The notes: generated by a model not told the origin, from the sequence alone. Counted from the stretch's first letter, positions 42,874-52,048 are shown. The stretch is 64,000 bases of DNA from JAHEFU01 sp041395205 (GCA_041395205.1 JAWLAZ010000003.1:62001-126000), one strand, 5' to 3'. Numbers and translations: made by a program.

Positions 42874-44696
42874 TCTTCCTTCTTGCCTGTCGTGGCCTGC
42901 TCATAGGTGAGCACCGAGAGGAAGGCCTCCTGCGGGATATCGACATTGCCGATCATCTTCATGCGCGCCTTGCCCTTCTTCTGACGCTCCAGCAGCTTGC
43001 GCTTGCGCGAGATGTCACCGCCGTAGCACTTGCTCGTAACATCCTTGCGCAGCGGAGCGATGTTCATGCGGGCGATCATCGTATTGCCGATCGCCGCCTG
43101 CAGCGGGATCTGGAACTGGTGGCGGCGGATCGTCTTCTGCAGCTTCTCCACGACCTTGCGGCCACGGTAGTGGGAATCGCTGCGATGGCAGATGAAGGAC
43201 AGGGCCTCCGCCTTCTCGCCGTTGACGAGGATGTCAACCTTCACGAGATCGGACTGCTGGTACTCGTCGAAGTGGTACTCGAAGCTCGCCAGTCCGCGCG
43301 AGATCGTTTTCAGGTTGTCATAGAAGTCGTAGAGGATATCAGCCAGCGGCAGGCGGAATGAGAGGTTCATGCGGTCGTTGCCGATGTACTCCGATCCGAG
43401 GAACTCACCGCGCTTCTTCTTCGCCAGCTCGATGATCTGGGAGAAATACTTGCTGGGCACGATGATCGAGGCCTTGACCGTCGGTTCCTCGATGTGGCTG
43501 ATCTTTGTCAGGTCCGGATACTTGCTCGGGTTGTCAACCGTGAGCATGTCTCCGCTCTTCATGAAGACGTGGTAGACCACGCTCGGGCTGGTGATCACCA
43601 GATCGATGTCGTACTCACGCTCGAGGCGCTCCTGCACGATCTCCATGTGCAGCAGCCCGAGGAAGCCGCAGCGGAAACCGAAGCCCAGTGCTTCCGAGGA
43701 TTCCTGCTCGAAGTGCAGGGCGGCGTCATTGAGCTGCAGCTTCTCCAGCGCCTTCTTCAGTTCCTCAACATCCTCGGACTGGGTCGGATAGAAACTGCAG
43801 AACACCAGCGACTGCGCCTCGGCATATCCTTCAATCGGAGCAGGTGCAGGATTGATCGCAGTGGTGATCGTGTCGCCGACGCGGGCGTCGCCGACGCTCT
43901 TGATGCCACTGACGACATAACCAACTTCGCCGGCATGCAGACTGCCGATCGCGATCATCTCCGGCGAGAAGATTCCCACCTCACCGACTTCATACTTGCG
44001 ATGGGTGGACATCATCATCAGCTGGTCGCGGGCGGTGATCCGGCCGTCGAAGACCCGGCAGTAGGTCACCACACCGCGGTACTTGTCGAAATGGCTGTCA
44101 AAGATCAGGGCCCTGAGCGGGGCCTCGCTGTCACCCTTCGGGGGTTCAACCCGCTTGATGACTTCCTCCAGCAGTTCCTGTACGCCAGCGCCGGTCTTGC
44201 CGGAAACCCGCAGCACATCCTCGGGCTTGCCGCCGATGATCGAGCAGATCTCCTCTGCCACTTCCTCGGGTCGCGCCACCGGCAGGTCAATCTTGTTCAG
44301 CACCGGGATGATCTCGAGGTCCGCATCCAGGGCCAGGTAGAGGTTCGCCAGCGTCTGGGCCTCAATTCCCTGGGCGGCATCAACAAGCAGGATCGCGCCT
44401 TCACAGGCTTTCAGGCTGCGTGAAACCTCGTATGTGAAATCGACATGCCCGGGAGTGTCGATCAGATTCATCTCATAGCTGTTGCCGTCCTGGCTCTGGA
44501 AGCTGAGCCGTACGGCCTGCAGCTTGATCGTGATGCCGCGTTCACGCTCAAGATCCATGCGGTCCAGGACCTGATCCTTCATCTTGCGTTCCTCCACGGC
44601 ACCGCAGACATCGATGAATCGATCGGCAAGTGTCGACTTGCCGTGGTCGATGTGCGCGATGATGCAGAAATTGCGGATGAGATTTAGGTCGGTCAT
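42870..44696 (-). CDS. lepA: Elongation factor 4 (LepA)
   Basis: A ribosomal back-translocating GTPase of 608 residues. G1 AHIDHGKST is near residue 15, the effector RGITIK near 55, G3 DTPGHVDF near 80 and G4 NKIDLP near 135. The C-terminal domain keeps the LepA-specific CYGGDISRKRKLLERQKKGK run. A TATCAT box with upstream TGA lies 10 nt before the ATG, giving at most a very short leader. No signal peptidase gene follows, unlike in Proteobacteria. Confidence 0.98.
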   Translation of the reverse strand: MTDLNLIRNFCIIAHIDHGKSTLADRFIDVCGAVEERKMKDQVLDRMDLERERGITIKLQAVRLSFQSQDGNSYEMNLIDTPGHVDFTYEVSRSLKACEGAILLVDAAQGIEAQTLANLYLALDADLEIIPVLNKIDLPVARPEEVAEEICSIIGGKPEDVLRVSGKTGAGVQELLEEVIKRVEPPKGDSEAPLRALIFDSHFDKYRGVVTYCRVFDGRITARDQLMMMSTHRKYEVGEVGIFSPEMIAIGSLHAGEVGYVVSGIKSVGDARVGDTITTAINPAPAPIEGYAEAQSLVFCSFYPTQSEDVEELKKALEKLQLNDAALHFEQESSEALGFGFRCGFLGLLHMEIVQERLEREYDIDLVITSPSVVYHVFMKSGDMLTVDNPSKYPDLTKISHIEEPTVKASIIVPSKYFSQIIELAKKKRGEFLGSEYIGNDRMNLSFRLPLADILYDFYDNLKTISRGLASFEYHFDEYQQSDLVKVDILVNGEKAEALSFICHRSDSHYRGRKVVEKLQKTIRRHQFQIPLQAAIGNTMIARMNIAPLRKDVTSKCYGGDISRKRKLLERQKKGKARMKMIGNVDIPQEAFLSVLTYEQATTGKKED

Positions 44697-44871
44697 GGTC
44701 GCAGGGATGATATCAAATAATACAGGGATTGCCGCCTTCCGGACTTCACTGCCGGCGGAATATCATCTGGGATTGAAGGACCGGGAATTGCAGCCGATTC
44801 CTGTTGTGATAACATTTTGATAGTGGCTTTGGTTAACCTCAGGGCAACTGAAATGCAACGGAGGCAACACT

Positions 44872-45453
44872 TTGGAGATCACGACAAAGGCACGCAATGC
44901 GGAAATCAATGACGACCTCGAACTCTACGCCAACCGGAAGATAGAGAAGCTCTCCAAGTACAACAACAGACTGCAGAACGCCACCATCGTCTTTGAGGAT
45001 GGGGCGAGCAAGGACAATACCCGCAGCCGCCGCGTGGAAGTGGTGGTCAATGTTCCCGGCCAGACCCTCGTGAGCGAGGATGAGGCCGAGAGCTTCTACA
45101 TCGCAGTGGATGGTGCCGCCGACAAGATGAAGCGCCAGCTGCGCAAGCTCAAGACCAGGAGAGTCGGCAAGCAGCGCGATGCCGAGAAGTTCAGCGTGGC
45201 GGCCTCTGAGGCTGCCGCTGAGCATGAGGTCGTGCTGGACGACAGTCCGGAACAGGTATCCGGAGAGAAGCACATCGTCATCCGGACCTTCCCGCTCAAG
45301 CCCATGAACACGCGTGAAGCGGCAAGGATGCTGGAGAGCAACGGCCACAGCTTTCTCGTCTTCATCAATGAGCAGGGCTCGGCCAACTGCCTCTACAAGC
45401 GTGACGACGGCCACTATGGCCTGCTCGCACCGGAGAACACCGTCGACAGATAA
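44872..45453 (+). CDS. hpf: Ribosome hibernation promoting factor, long form
   Basis: A 193-residue long HPF that dimerises idle 70S ribosomes into 100S particles. The N-terminal domain (MEITTKARNAEINDDLELYA to about residue 100) binds the 30S decoding site. The C-terminal domain (about 135-190, IVIRTFPLKPMNTREAARML) is the dimerisation part. The start is TTG with GGAGG 7 nt upstream; no ATG fits. A possible promoter (TTGCAG, 16 nt, TAACAT) lies upstream in the gap after the lepA start. Confidence 0.93.
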   Translation: MEITTKARNAEINDDLELYANRKIEKLSKYNNRLQNATIVFEDGASKDNTRSRRVEVVVNVPGQTLVSEDEAESFYIAVDGAADKMKRQLRKLKTRRVGKQRDAEKFSVAASEAAAEHEVVLDDSPEQVSGEKHIVIRTFPLKPMNTREAARMLESNGHSFLVFINEQGSANCLYKRDDGHYGLLAPENTVDR

Positions 45454-45491
45454 GGCTCTGCCCTGAATCCGGATAGCGCTGGTGGCAGATG

Positions 45492-45497
45492 TATAAT
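45492..45497 (+). promoter_or_regulatory. Leaderless -10 element, zinc-ribbon/TPR gene
   Basis: TATAAT ends 6 nt before the ATG at 45504, with no Shine-Dalgarno. An in-frame ATG at 45489 overlaps this box and is not a credible start. Confidence 0.65.
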
Positions 45498-45503
45498 CTG
45501 CGC

Positions 45504-46718
45504 ATGCTTGTCATCTGCCCCCAGTGCCAGGCGGAGAACGAGGACGTCGCCCGCTTCTGCAACCAGTGCGGCGCGGCCCTCGGCAACTCCCTGCCGGAGA
45601 ATCGTCCCGTAGCCGCGACGCCCCAGCCTGCTGCGCAATCCAGTGCTGCTGCCCCCGGGATCAACTGGACAGCACTCATCGTGCTTGTGCTTGTACTCGG
45701 AGCCGGCTGGTTCATGTTCGGCATGAAGCACGACAACACCGGCGAAGCCGGCATGGCGGGTGGAGCTGCACCGATGATGGAGCAGATCCTCAAGCAGGTG
45801 GGCGACCTGAAGGCCCGGCTGGCGGATGACCCCGGTGATGTCGCAACGATCACGGAAATGTACGAGCTCTACGGGCAGGTCGGCAAGACCGCCGAGGTGA
45901 CACCCTATACCCAGGCGGCACTTGAGCACATCGTTGCCAATGGCTCCAGCATGGAGCAGTCGGAACTGGGAGACAAGCTGCTGGCGCTCTTCATCGCGGC
46001 CTACGAGCATCAGGATGACCAAGTCTGCGTGGAGATCCTCACCGCCTATCACGAAGTCTTCCCGGAGAATGTCCGGATCCTCAAGGTACTCGGCGACCTG
46101 AGCTACGACAGCATGCAGTGGGAAGAGGCCATCGACTACTACGGCCAGTACACCGCGGCTGCTGTACTTGATGATGACCGCGACAACTACCTGAACGCGA
46201 TGACGGACATGGGCAGTTGCTACATCCAGCTCGCCGGTGACCTGAACCCGAATCGTGAGCACCTGAACAGTGCGGCTGCCAAGTTCCGCGAGGTGCTGAG
46301 CCTGCAGCCCGACTTCTGGCAGGCGCACTACAACCTCGGGGTGACACATGGCAAGCTCGAGGACCAGGACACGGCCATCAGCGAATGGGAATGGTGCCGC
46401 GACAATACCGACAGCGAGATGGAGAAGTGGCGCGCTGAATACGCCATCGCCGAGATCCGCGGCGAGGAGCTGCCTCCGATGCCCAGCAGCCCGCATGGAG
46501 AGGGCTTCGGATCGATGGACAGCGTGCATGGCGAAGGTGGGATGATGAACCCCCACGGCGAGGGTGGCATGACCAATCCGCATGGCGAGGGGGGCGGCAT
46601 GGCCCCGCCGCTGGATGGCAACAACCTGCCGCCCAATCCCCACAGCGAGGAGTTCCTGCAGGAACACAGCGAGACTGAGGGATCCGCTTCCGAATCCTCC
46701 GAAGGCAGCGCTGGATAG
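45504..46718 (+). CDS. Zinc-ribbon membrane protein with TPR domain and HGEG repeats
   Basis: A 404-residue protein. It opens directly with a zinc ribbon (MLVICPQCQAENEDVARFCNQCG), followed by one membrane helix (about residues 57-74), then several tetratricopeptide-like helices (about 90-320, for example EAIDYYGQYTAAAVLDD and FWQAHYNLGVTHGKLED). The C-terminal tail has four HGEG repeats with Met, Asn and Pro between them. The zinc ribbon would be cytoplasmic and the TPR domain periplasmic. TPR proteins are usually assembly scaffolds; no specific function can be given. The His/Glu/Met tail could bind metal. Confidence 0.75.
   Translation: MLVICPQCQAENEDVARFCNQCGAALGNSLPENRPVAATPQPAAQSSAAAPGINWTALIVLVLVLGAGWFMFGMKHDNTGEAGMAGGAAPMMEQILKQVGDLKARLADDPGDVATITEMYELYGQVGKTAEVTPYTQAALEHIVANGSSMEQSELGDKLLALFIAAYEHQDDQVCVEILTAYHEVFPENVRILKVLGDLSYDSMQWEEAIDYYGQYTAAAVLDDDRDNYLNAMTDMGSCYIQLAGDLNPNREHLNSAAAKFREVLSLQPDFWQAHYNLGVTHGKLEDQDTAISEWEWCRDNTDSEMEKWRAEYAIAEIRGEELPPMPSSPHGEGFGSMDSVHGEGGMMNPHGEGGMTNPHGEGGGMAPPLDGNNLPPNPHSEEFLQEHSETEGSASESSEGSAG
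46491..46600 (+). repeat. HGEG tandem repeat in the zinc-ribbon/TPR gene
   Basis: Codes for PHGEGFGSMDSVHGEGG and then two NPHGEGG-type units. The related DNA units CCGCATGGAGAGGGC and CCGCATGGCGAGGGG suggest local duplication. Confidence 0.7.
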
Positions 46719-46732
46719 GCAGGCACTGGCCC

Positions 46733-46738
46733 TATAAT
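46733..46738 (+). promoter_or_regulatory. Leaderless -10 element for kdsB
   Basis: TATAAT ends 7 nt before the ATG of kdsB. No Shine-Dalgarno is present. Confidence 0.6.
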
Positions 46739-46745
46739 CCCTGCC

Positions 46746-47474
46746 ATGCAGGTTCTTGGTGTGATCCCGGCGCGCTATGCGTCCACCCGTTTCCCCGGCA
46801 AGCCGCTTGCCGACATCGCAGGCATGAGCATGGTCCAGCGCGTCTGGACCCAGGTCAGCCGTTGCAGCACGCTGACTGATGCCGTGGTTGCCACCGAGGA
46901 CCAGCGCATCATCGATCATGTGCATTCCTTCGGCGGCAAGGCGATCATGACCAGTGCCGAGCATGCCAGTGGCACTGATCGCATCGGCGAAGTAGCCGAG
47001 GCTTTTCCGCAGATGGACTACCTGCTCAACATCCAGGGTGATGAACCCCTGCTCGACCCACAGGCGATTGATGACCTGGTGCGGGCCACGCTGGAGCAGC
47101 GCTGGGCCATGAGTACGCTCGTGCATCCGCTGGGCGGGGACCCGGATCATCCGGACGTTGGCAACCCCAACTGTGTCAAGGCCGTGATGGCACGCGACGG
47201 GCAGGCGCTCTATTTCTCGCGTTCGCCGATCCCCTACCCCCGTGACGCCTCAGCCGCACGCTACTTCAAGCATATCGGCATCTACATGTACGACCGGGCC
47301 ACGCTCGCAAGGCTCTGCAGCCTGGAGCGCACACCGCTCGAAGCCAGTGAAAGCCTGGAGCAGCTGCGTGCCATGGAGAACGGCGTCAGCATCTACGCCA
47401 TCGAGACCAGCTACAACCCGGTGGCGGTTGATGTGCCGGATGATGTGCTGCGCGCAGTCGAAAGACTTGGCTGA
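46746..47474 (+). CDS. kdsB: CMP-KDO synthetase
   Basis: KdsB activates 3-deoxy-manno-octulosonate with CTP for LPS inner-core synthesis. The 242-residue protein shows the signature VIPARYASTRFPGKPL at the N-terminus, ATEDQRI, HASGTDRIGE and NIQGDEPL, all standard for the family. It implies a KDO-containing lipopolysaccharide and agrees with the hldD-like gene at 38 kb. Other KDO genes are not in the window. Confidence 0.96.
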   Translation: MQVLGVIPARYASTRFPGKPLADIAGMSMVQRVWTQVSRCSTLTDAVVATEDQRIIDHVHSFGGKAIMTSAEHASGTDRIGEVAEAFPQMDYLLNIQGDEPLLDPQAIDDLVRATLEQRWAMSTLVHPLGGDPDHPDVGNPNCVKAVMARDGQALYFSRSPIPYPRDASAARYFKHIGIYMYDRATLARLCSLERTPLEASESLEQLRAMENGVSIYAIETSYNPVAVDVPDDVLRAVERLG

Positions 47475-47499
47475 TGCTGCGCGGGCCCGCGTCCCGCAT

Positions 47500-47505
47500 T
47501 AGAAT
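47500..47505 (+). promoter_or_regulatory. Leaderless -10 element, unknown gene at 47512
   Basis: TAGAAT ends 6 nt before the GTG start; no Shine-Dalgarno is seen. Confidence 0.5.
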
Positions 47506-47511
47506 ATATAC

Positions 47512-48675
47512 GTGGTCAAGATCAGCAGCAGGCAGGGAATCGAGCGCACCAGGCGCAGCGTCAAGGCGCACAGCCGCGGACATCAGCCGCACATGTTCGC
47601 CGTACTGGAGACGGACCACCCCCCCGCTGAGGAATTCGTGATCCTCGTGCAGGACAGCGATGCTGAACCCAGCAACAAGTTCGAATTCCGCAGTCTCGTG
47701 ACCTTCGGGGAACGTCAGGCCGTGCTTGGTGTGATCAGCCCGCGTTCGCAGTCCAGTGCGCTGCGCCACAGCAGCATCCAGGTCAAGCGCGGCCGGCTCG
47801 GCAGTAAGCCAGCCGAAACCCTGCTGATCCTCAATCGCCTGCAGCATGGCTTCCTTGACAACCCCGGCCCGGTGCTGAAGGGCACGCTGCGCAGCGTGGG
47901 CCGCGCCCTGGACCAGATCAGGTGCAGTGGCCGGCCGCATAACCTGCACTGGTGGCTGGCCATGGAACTCGCCATGAAGGGCTGGGTGCGGCGCAGCAGT
48001 GTCACGGGACTGGCCGACGATCTGGGGCTGGCCGTACCGGACTTCGGCCCGGAGGTGATTCCTGCCGACGGCCTGTACATCTGGACCGAGTTCCTGGACC
48101 GCACACTTGACGATCTCGAGAAGCAGCTTGATGCCCCCCGCAACCGCAATCCCTTCAACGACAGGCTGGTGGCAACGACCATCACGAACCTGCTCGGTAT
48201 CCGTGATCCGGGTATCAGCGCCGTGCTGATCAATCGCTTCGCCCAGCGTCACAACTGTGAGGTCCTGCCGGATGTGCAGGTGCTGAGCTGCAGCCTGCCG
48301 GGCCGCTTCGTCTCTGAACTGTCGGCCGAGGATGAGCTGACGGGGCAGGAGATCGTGGCTCTGTACGATGCCGACGAGGGTGTGACACGCCATGCGCTGG
48401 AGCAGAAGTATCCCTCCCAGCTCAATGTGATTGCCAATCTGTTTCTCAGCGGCCGGCTGGTTGCCAGCCCGGAGGGCTTCATCTTCACCCGCGAGCAGCT
48501 GATCAGCTATCGTGACAGCCTGCTGGCAGCAGGCGAGGACCTCGCGCATCCCTCGGTACGCGCCATCAAGGATGAACTGGGGCTGGGCCGCAAGGCCGCC
48601 GAGGCCCTGCAGGGCCTGTTCGCGGATCTGTTCCGCGACGGCTTCATTCCACCCCAGCAGGAGCTGGGGGCTTGA
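47512..48675 (+). CDS. Protein of unknown function with C-terminal winged-helix-like region
   Basis: A 387-residue soluble protein I do not recognise. The N-terminal third is basic and beta-rich. The C-terminal 100 residues (from TGQEIVALYDADEG onward) look like two winged-helix units; the last (HPSVRAIKDELGLGRKAAEALQ) recalls the final SelB winged helix, in which FKDxLGxSRK is typical. An RNA- or DNA-binding role is therefore possible but unproven. The GTG start follows a -10 box by 6 nt. The stop overlaps the TTG start of the ABC ATPase gene (TTGA), so the two are coupled. Confidence 0.5.
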   Translation: MVKISSRQGIERTRRSVKAHSRGHQPHMFAVLETDHPPAEEFVILVQDSDAEPSNKFEFRSLVTFGERQAVLGVISPRSQSSALRHSSIQVKRGRLGSKPAETLLILNRLQHGFLDNPGPVLKGTLRSVGRALDQIRCSGRPHNLHWWLAMELAMKGWVRRSSVTGLADDLGLAVPDFGPEVIPADGLYIWTEFLDRTLDDLEKQLDAPRNRNPFNDRLVATTITNLLGIRDPGISAVLINRFAQRHNCEVLPDVQVLSCSLPGRFVSELSAEDELTGQEIVALYDADEGVTRHALEQKYPSQLNVIANLFLSGRLVASPEGFIFTREQLISYRDSLLAAGEDLAHPSVRAIKDELGLGRKAAEALQGLFADLFRDGFIPPQQELGA

Positions 48676-49661
48676 GCAGCTCCGCACAGCCGTTGCTTGA
48701 GGTGGCAAATCTCAGCAAGTACTTCCCCGTCAGTGCAAGCTCCTTCGGCGGCAGTCGCCAGAGCATTCGCGCAGTACATGAAGTGAGCTTCAGACTGGGC
48801 CGTGGCGAGACTCTGGGGCTGGTCGGCGAAAGCGGCTGTGGCAAGAGCACCACCGCCCGGCTGGTGCTGCGGCTGGTTGAACCCAGTTCCGGCAGCATCC
48901 TGCTGGATGGCGATGAAGTCATGGACTTCAACCCTGCAAAACTGAAGCAGGCCCGGCACCGGATGCAGATCGTCTTCCAGGACCCGATGGGTTCACTAAA
49001 TCCACGGCGCACCGTCGGCCAGAGCATTGCCGAGCCGCTGGAGGTCAACGGCTGGAAACGCGCGGATATTGAGTTGCGCATCCGCGAACTGCTGCAGGAT
49101 GTGGAGCTGCCGGAAAGCTATGCCCAGCGCTACCCGCATGAATTCAGCGGCGGTCAGCGCCAGCGCGTGGCGATTGCCCGGGCCCTGGCCCTCAGGCCGG
49201 ATCTGGTGATTGCCGACGAGCCCGTCAGCGCACTTGATGCCTCGATCCAGAGCCAGATCCTCAACCTGCTGGAGCGCCTCAAGCAGGAACATGGGCTGGC
49301 CTACCTGTTCATCTCCCACGACCTGTCAGTAGTCAGGCATATCTGCGACCGGGTGGCGGTGATGTACCTCGGGGAAATCGTGGAGCAGGGACCAACGGCG
49401 GAGGTTTATGACAATCCGCAGCATCCCTACACCCGGGCCCTGCTGAATGCCATTCCGATTCCGGGCAGCAATCCGCGGGCCGTGGAACCCCTCGAAGGCA
49501 GTCTGCCGAGTGCGATTGACCCACCCGCCGGCTGCGCCTTTGCCAGCCGCTGCCGGCATGCCATGCCGCGCTGCACCGAAGCCCAGCCGCCCATGTTCAA
49601 TGTCGGTGCTGGCCATGATTCCCGCTGCTGGTTAAACGAAAACGGCAATCCGGCGTCCTGA
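48672..49661 (+). CDS. Oligopeptide/dipeptide-type ABC transporter ATP-binding protein
   Basis: A 329-residue OppF/DppF-type ATPase. Walker A GESGCGKST is near residue 54, the Q-loop FQDPMGSLNP near 101, the signature SGGQRQRV near 158 and Walker B LVIADEPVSALD near 178. The C-terminal oligopeptide-ABC extension has cysteines (GCAFASRCRHAMPRC) that may hold an Fe-S cluster. It begins with TTG overlapping the previous stop. Partner permeases, binding protein and the OppD-type ATPase are not adjacent. Confidence 0.92.
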   Translation: MSSSAQPLLEVANLSKYFPVSASSFGGSRQSIRAVHEVSFRLGRGETLGLVGESGCGKSTTARLVLRLVEPSSGSILLDGDEVMDFNPAKLKQARHRMQIVFQDPMGSLNPRRTVGQSIAEPLEVNGWKRADIELRIRELLQDVELPESYAQRYPHEFSGGQRQRVAIARALALRPDLVIADEPVSALDASIQSQILNLLERLKQEHGLAYLFISHDLSVVRHICDRVAVMYLGEIVEQGPTAEVYDNPQHPYTRALLNAIPIPGSNPRAVEPLEGSLPSAIDPPAGCAFASRCRHAMPRCTEAQPPMFNVGAGHDSRCWLNENGNPAS

Positions 49662-49668
49662 TACACGC

Positions 49669-50106
49669 ATGAACAGACTCCCCATGATCCTGCGGGTCTA
49701 CTGCATCCTCGCCATCCTGCTGCTGGGCTGGTACGGCTGGCATGTCAGCCGCCAGGTGCGCATGTTCCGCCAGGAAGCCACGCGCCTGCAGGAGGACATC
49801 GGCCCATTGACTCTTGAGGAATCAAAGGCCGAGGAAACCTACAACAGGCTGGAAGGCAAGCAGCGCCGTGAACGCGGTAGTTACACGGGTGAGGAAGCCG
49901 TGCTGGCCAGCGTCGCGGTGATGGATGCCAAGGCAAAGTATGAGCAGCTGCATACGGAGCTTCAGGAACTGGAAGAGCAGCACCTCGCACTGGAAACCAC
50001 GGCAGCGTCCCTGCAGCTGCGCATCGTGCCTGTGCTGGCAATCGCGCTGCTGCACCTGTTCGGCTTCTTCATGATCCGCGTTGATTCCCCGCGTGAGCGT
50101 GCCTGA
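49669..50106 (+). CDS. Small membrane protein with coiled coil
   Basis: A 145-residue protein with a hydrophobic helix at each end (about residues 7-24 and 118-135) and a charged, probably coiled-coil middle (QEATRLQEDIGPLTLEESKAEE, split by a basic turn, then KYEQLHTELQELEEQ). No family recognised. It starts 7 nt after the ABC ATPase gene and ends 1 nt from the convergent SPFH gene. Confidence 0.55.
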   Translation: MNRLPMILRVYCILAILLLGWYGWHVSRQVRMFRQEATRLQEDIGPLTLEESKAEETYNRLEGKQRRERGSYTGEEAVLASVAVMDAKAKYEQLHTELQELEEQHLALETTAASLQLRIVPVLAIALLHLFGFFMIRVDSPRERA

Positions 50107-50107
50107 A

Positions 50108-51055
50108 CTACTGGCCGTTCCTGTCCAGTGCGTCCAGGTTCAGCAGCGTGTTGCCATCCGTAACCACCAGCTTGATGTCGTCATTCAACTTGTCGATTGA
50201 CAGCCACTTGAGGTAATTCGGGTTCTGCACCAGCGCTTCATTGAGAACCTTGATCTTCTCGGCCTGCGCGGAAGCTTCAATCAGCACCTGCTGCTTCTCC
50301 TGCTCGGCCTTCTCCAGCACGTACTTCATGCGCTCGGCTTCCTGCTGTGCCGCCTTCTTCTCGTTGATCTTCTCGGTCACGGCATCCGGCAGCTTGATGT
50401 TGCGGACCAGCACCTCATCCAGCAGCATGTCGTTGTCAGCGAGCACCCGGGTCAGCCGCTCCCCCAGTTCACGCGTGATCTGGTCACGCTCGGTGCTGTA
50501 GGCTGCAGTGGCTTCATGCTGGGCAAACACGCTGCGGATGGCCTCACGCACACTCGGGCGGATGATCTTCTCGCGGTAGTTGCTGCCGATGCTGTAGTGC
50601 AGCTCATTGAGCTGCGTGTCATCGAGGCGGAACAGCACCGTCAGGTCGATATCCATCTCCAGACCATCACTCGAGCGCACGCGGATTGCGTCATCCTGCT
50701 CACTGCGCTCCCCCTCCCCCATGCTGGCGGACATTGTGTATTCCTGGATCTGCACGTCATAGACCTTGCGCTCGTAGACTCCTGGCATCACGAGGGTCCA
50801 GCCCGGTTCCAGCGGCTTGGCCGTGAACTGCTTGCTGAAGCGGTTGAACAGCACCATGCGCTTGCCGACATCCACCGTGACGACGCTGCTGCCGAGAAAT
50901 GCCGCCAGTACCACCAGCAGTACCAGTCCAGTCACCATACTGCGCATGCGCGCCAGCTCAGACTGGCTGAACCCGCCCTCGCTCATCTTGCGTGCATAGC
51001 TCCCGAGTATGATCGCGCCGATCACAATGGCGATCATCGTTATGAAGGGGCCCAT
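50108..51055 (-). CDS. SPFH/prohibitin-family membrane protein
   Basis: A 315-residue band-7 protein. Two hydrophobic segments lie at about residues 3-20 and 40-60, followed by the SPFH domain (VDVGKRMVLFNRF, LEPGWTLVMPGVYERKVYDVQIQ) and a long coiled coil (about 215-265, EKKAAQQEAERMKYVLEKAEQ). It resembles prohibitin more than HflC/HflK or flotillin. Such proteins form membrane scaffolds that modulate proteases such as FtsH. GAGGTGG precedes the ATG. Confidence 0.85.
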   Translation of the reverse strand: MGPFITMIAIVIGAIILGSYARKMSEGGFSQSELARMRSMVTGLVLLVVLAAFLGSSVVTVDVGKRMVLFNRFSKQFTAKPLEPGWTLVMPGVYERKVYDVQIQEYTMSASMGEGERSEQDDAIRVRSSDGLEMDIDLTVLFRLDDTQLNELHYSIGSNYREKIIRPSVREAIRSVFAQHEATAAYSTERDQITRELGERLTRVLADNDMLLDEVLVRNIKLPDAVTEKINEKKAAQQEAERMKYVLEKAEQEKQQVLIEASAQAEKIKVLNEALVQNPNYLKWLSIDKLNDDIKLVVTDGNTLLNLDALDRNGQ

Positions 51056-51103
51056 CTTCCACCTCAGCTAGTCGATTGATGGGGCTAGGATACCATTGCG
51101 ATC

Positions 51104-52048
51104 TCAGGCGGGATCGGAACTGGACTGTCGCTGCTCCATGATCACCCGGGCCTGGGCCCTGACCCGATGGAACTTCCGGCGGATGAACACCGTGCCTTCG
51201 AAGCGCTGCTGAAATCCCGCTTCGTCAAGCTGCAGCAACTCAGTGGCTGATACAGCCTGCGTAGCGCGTGGCTCGAAGCGCTCGATGCGGGACTGCATTG
51301 GATCGTCGTTGTAGGGACAGACCTGCTGGCAGGTATCGCAGCCGAACATCCATTGCTGCAGATCAACGCTGCCGTCAACCTCTTCCTTGCATTCCGTTGT
51401 CAGATAGCTGATGCAACGGTCGGCCATCAGGATCCCGGGACCGGTCAGGGCATCCTGCGGGCAGGCTGAGACGCATTTCGTGCAGGTCCCGCAACTGTAG
51501 TCCACCGGCTCATCCAGCGGCAGCTCCGCACTGCTCAGCAGACAGGCCAGGAAGAAGTAGCTGCCCAGTTCGCGGCTGACAACCAGGCTGTTGCGACCGC
51601 GCATGCCGATCCCGGCAGCCACCGCGAAGGCCTTCTCCGCAAGCGGTGAGCTGTCCACTGTTTCACGCCATGCATGGCCGGGAATCCGCGCATCAAGCCA
51701 GCGTCCCAGCTCCCGCAATCGGGGCCTGAGCACATTGTGGTAGTTGTCACCCCAGGCATAGCGTGCCACCTTGCCCTCGCCGTGCCCGCCATAGTCAGCT
51801 TCCCCCCTGTAATAGCTTGCAGCCAGCACGATCACGCTACGGCATTCCGGCAGCAGAAAGCGGGGGTCATAGCGCTTGTGCGGTTCGCGGTACAGGTAGT
51901 GCATGTCCCCGCCATAGCCCCGCTCCAGCCATCTCTCATGGTGCCTTGTTTCGTTCAGGACAGCATCCGGACTCGCCACGCGCAGCAGGTCAAATCCCAG
52001 GCCCTGTGCTGCAGCGAGCAGATCAATCTTCAGCTGGCTTGCATTCAT
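51104..52048 (-). CDS. queG: Epoxyqueuosine reductase
   Basis: QueG performs the last step of queuosine synthesis in tRNA, using cobalamin and two 4Fe-4S clusters. The 314-residue protein has the cluster motifs CGTCTKCVSACPQDAL near residue 190 and CDTCQQVCPYN near 245, and the N-terminal GYGGDMHYLYREPHKR region of the family. The later HEAT-repeat region of long QueG proteins is absent, which is normal for the short type. The start codon choice between adjacent in-frame sites is not critical. Confidence 0.93.
   Translation of the reverse strand: MNASQLKIDLLAAAQGLGFDLLRVASPDAVLNETRHHERWLERGYGGDMHYLYREPHKRYDPRFLLPECRSVIVLAASYYRGEADYGGHGEGKVARYAWGDNYHNVLRPRLRELGRWLDARIPGHAWRETVDSSPLAEKAFAVAAGIGMRGRNSLVVSRELGSYFFLACLLSSAELPLDEPVDYSCGTCTKCVSACPQDALTGPGILMADRCISYLTTECKEEVDGSVDLQQWMFGCDTCQQVCPYNDDPMQSRIERFEPRATQAVSATELLQLDEAGFQQRFEGTVFIRRKFHRVRAQARVIMEQRQSSSDPA

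Noticed and set aside
45414..47150. 578-codon minus-strand open frame opposite the zinc-ribbon/TPR gene and kdsB
   Set aside because: Shadow of two well-supported plus-strand genes, with no recognisable domain.
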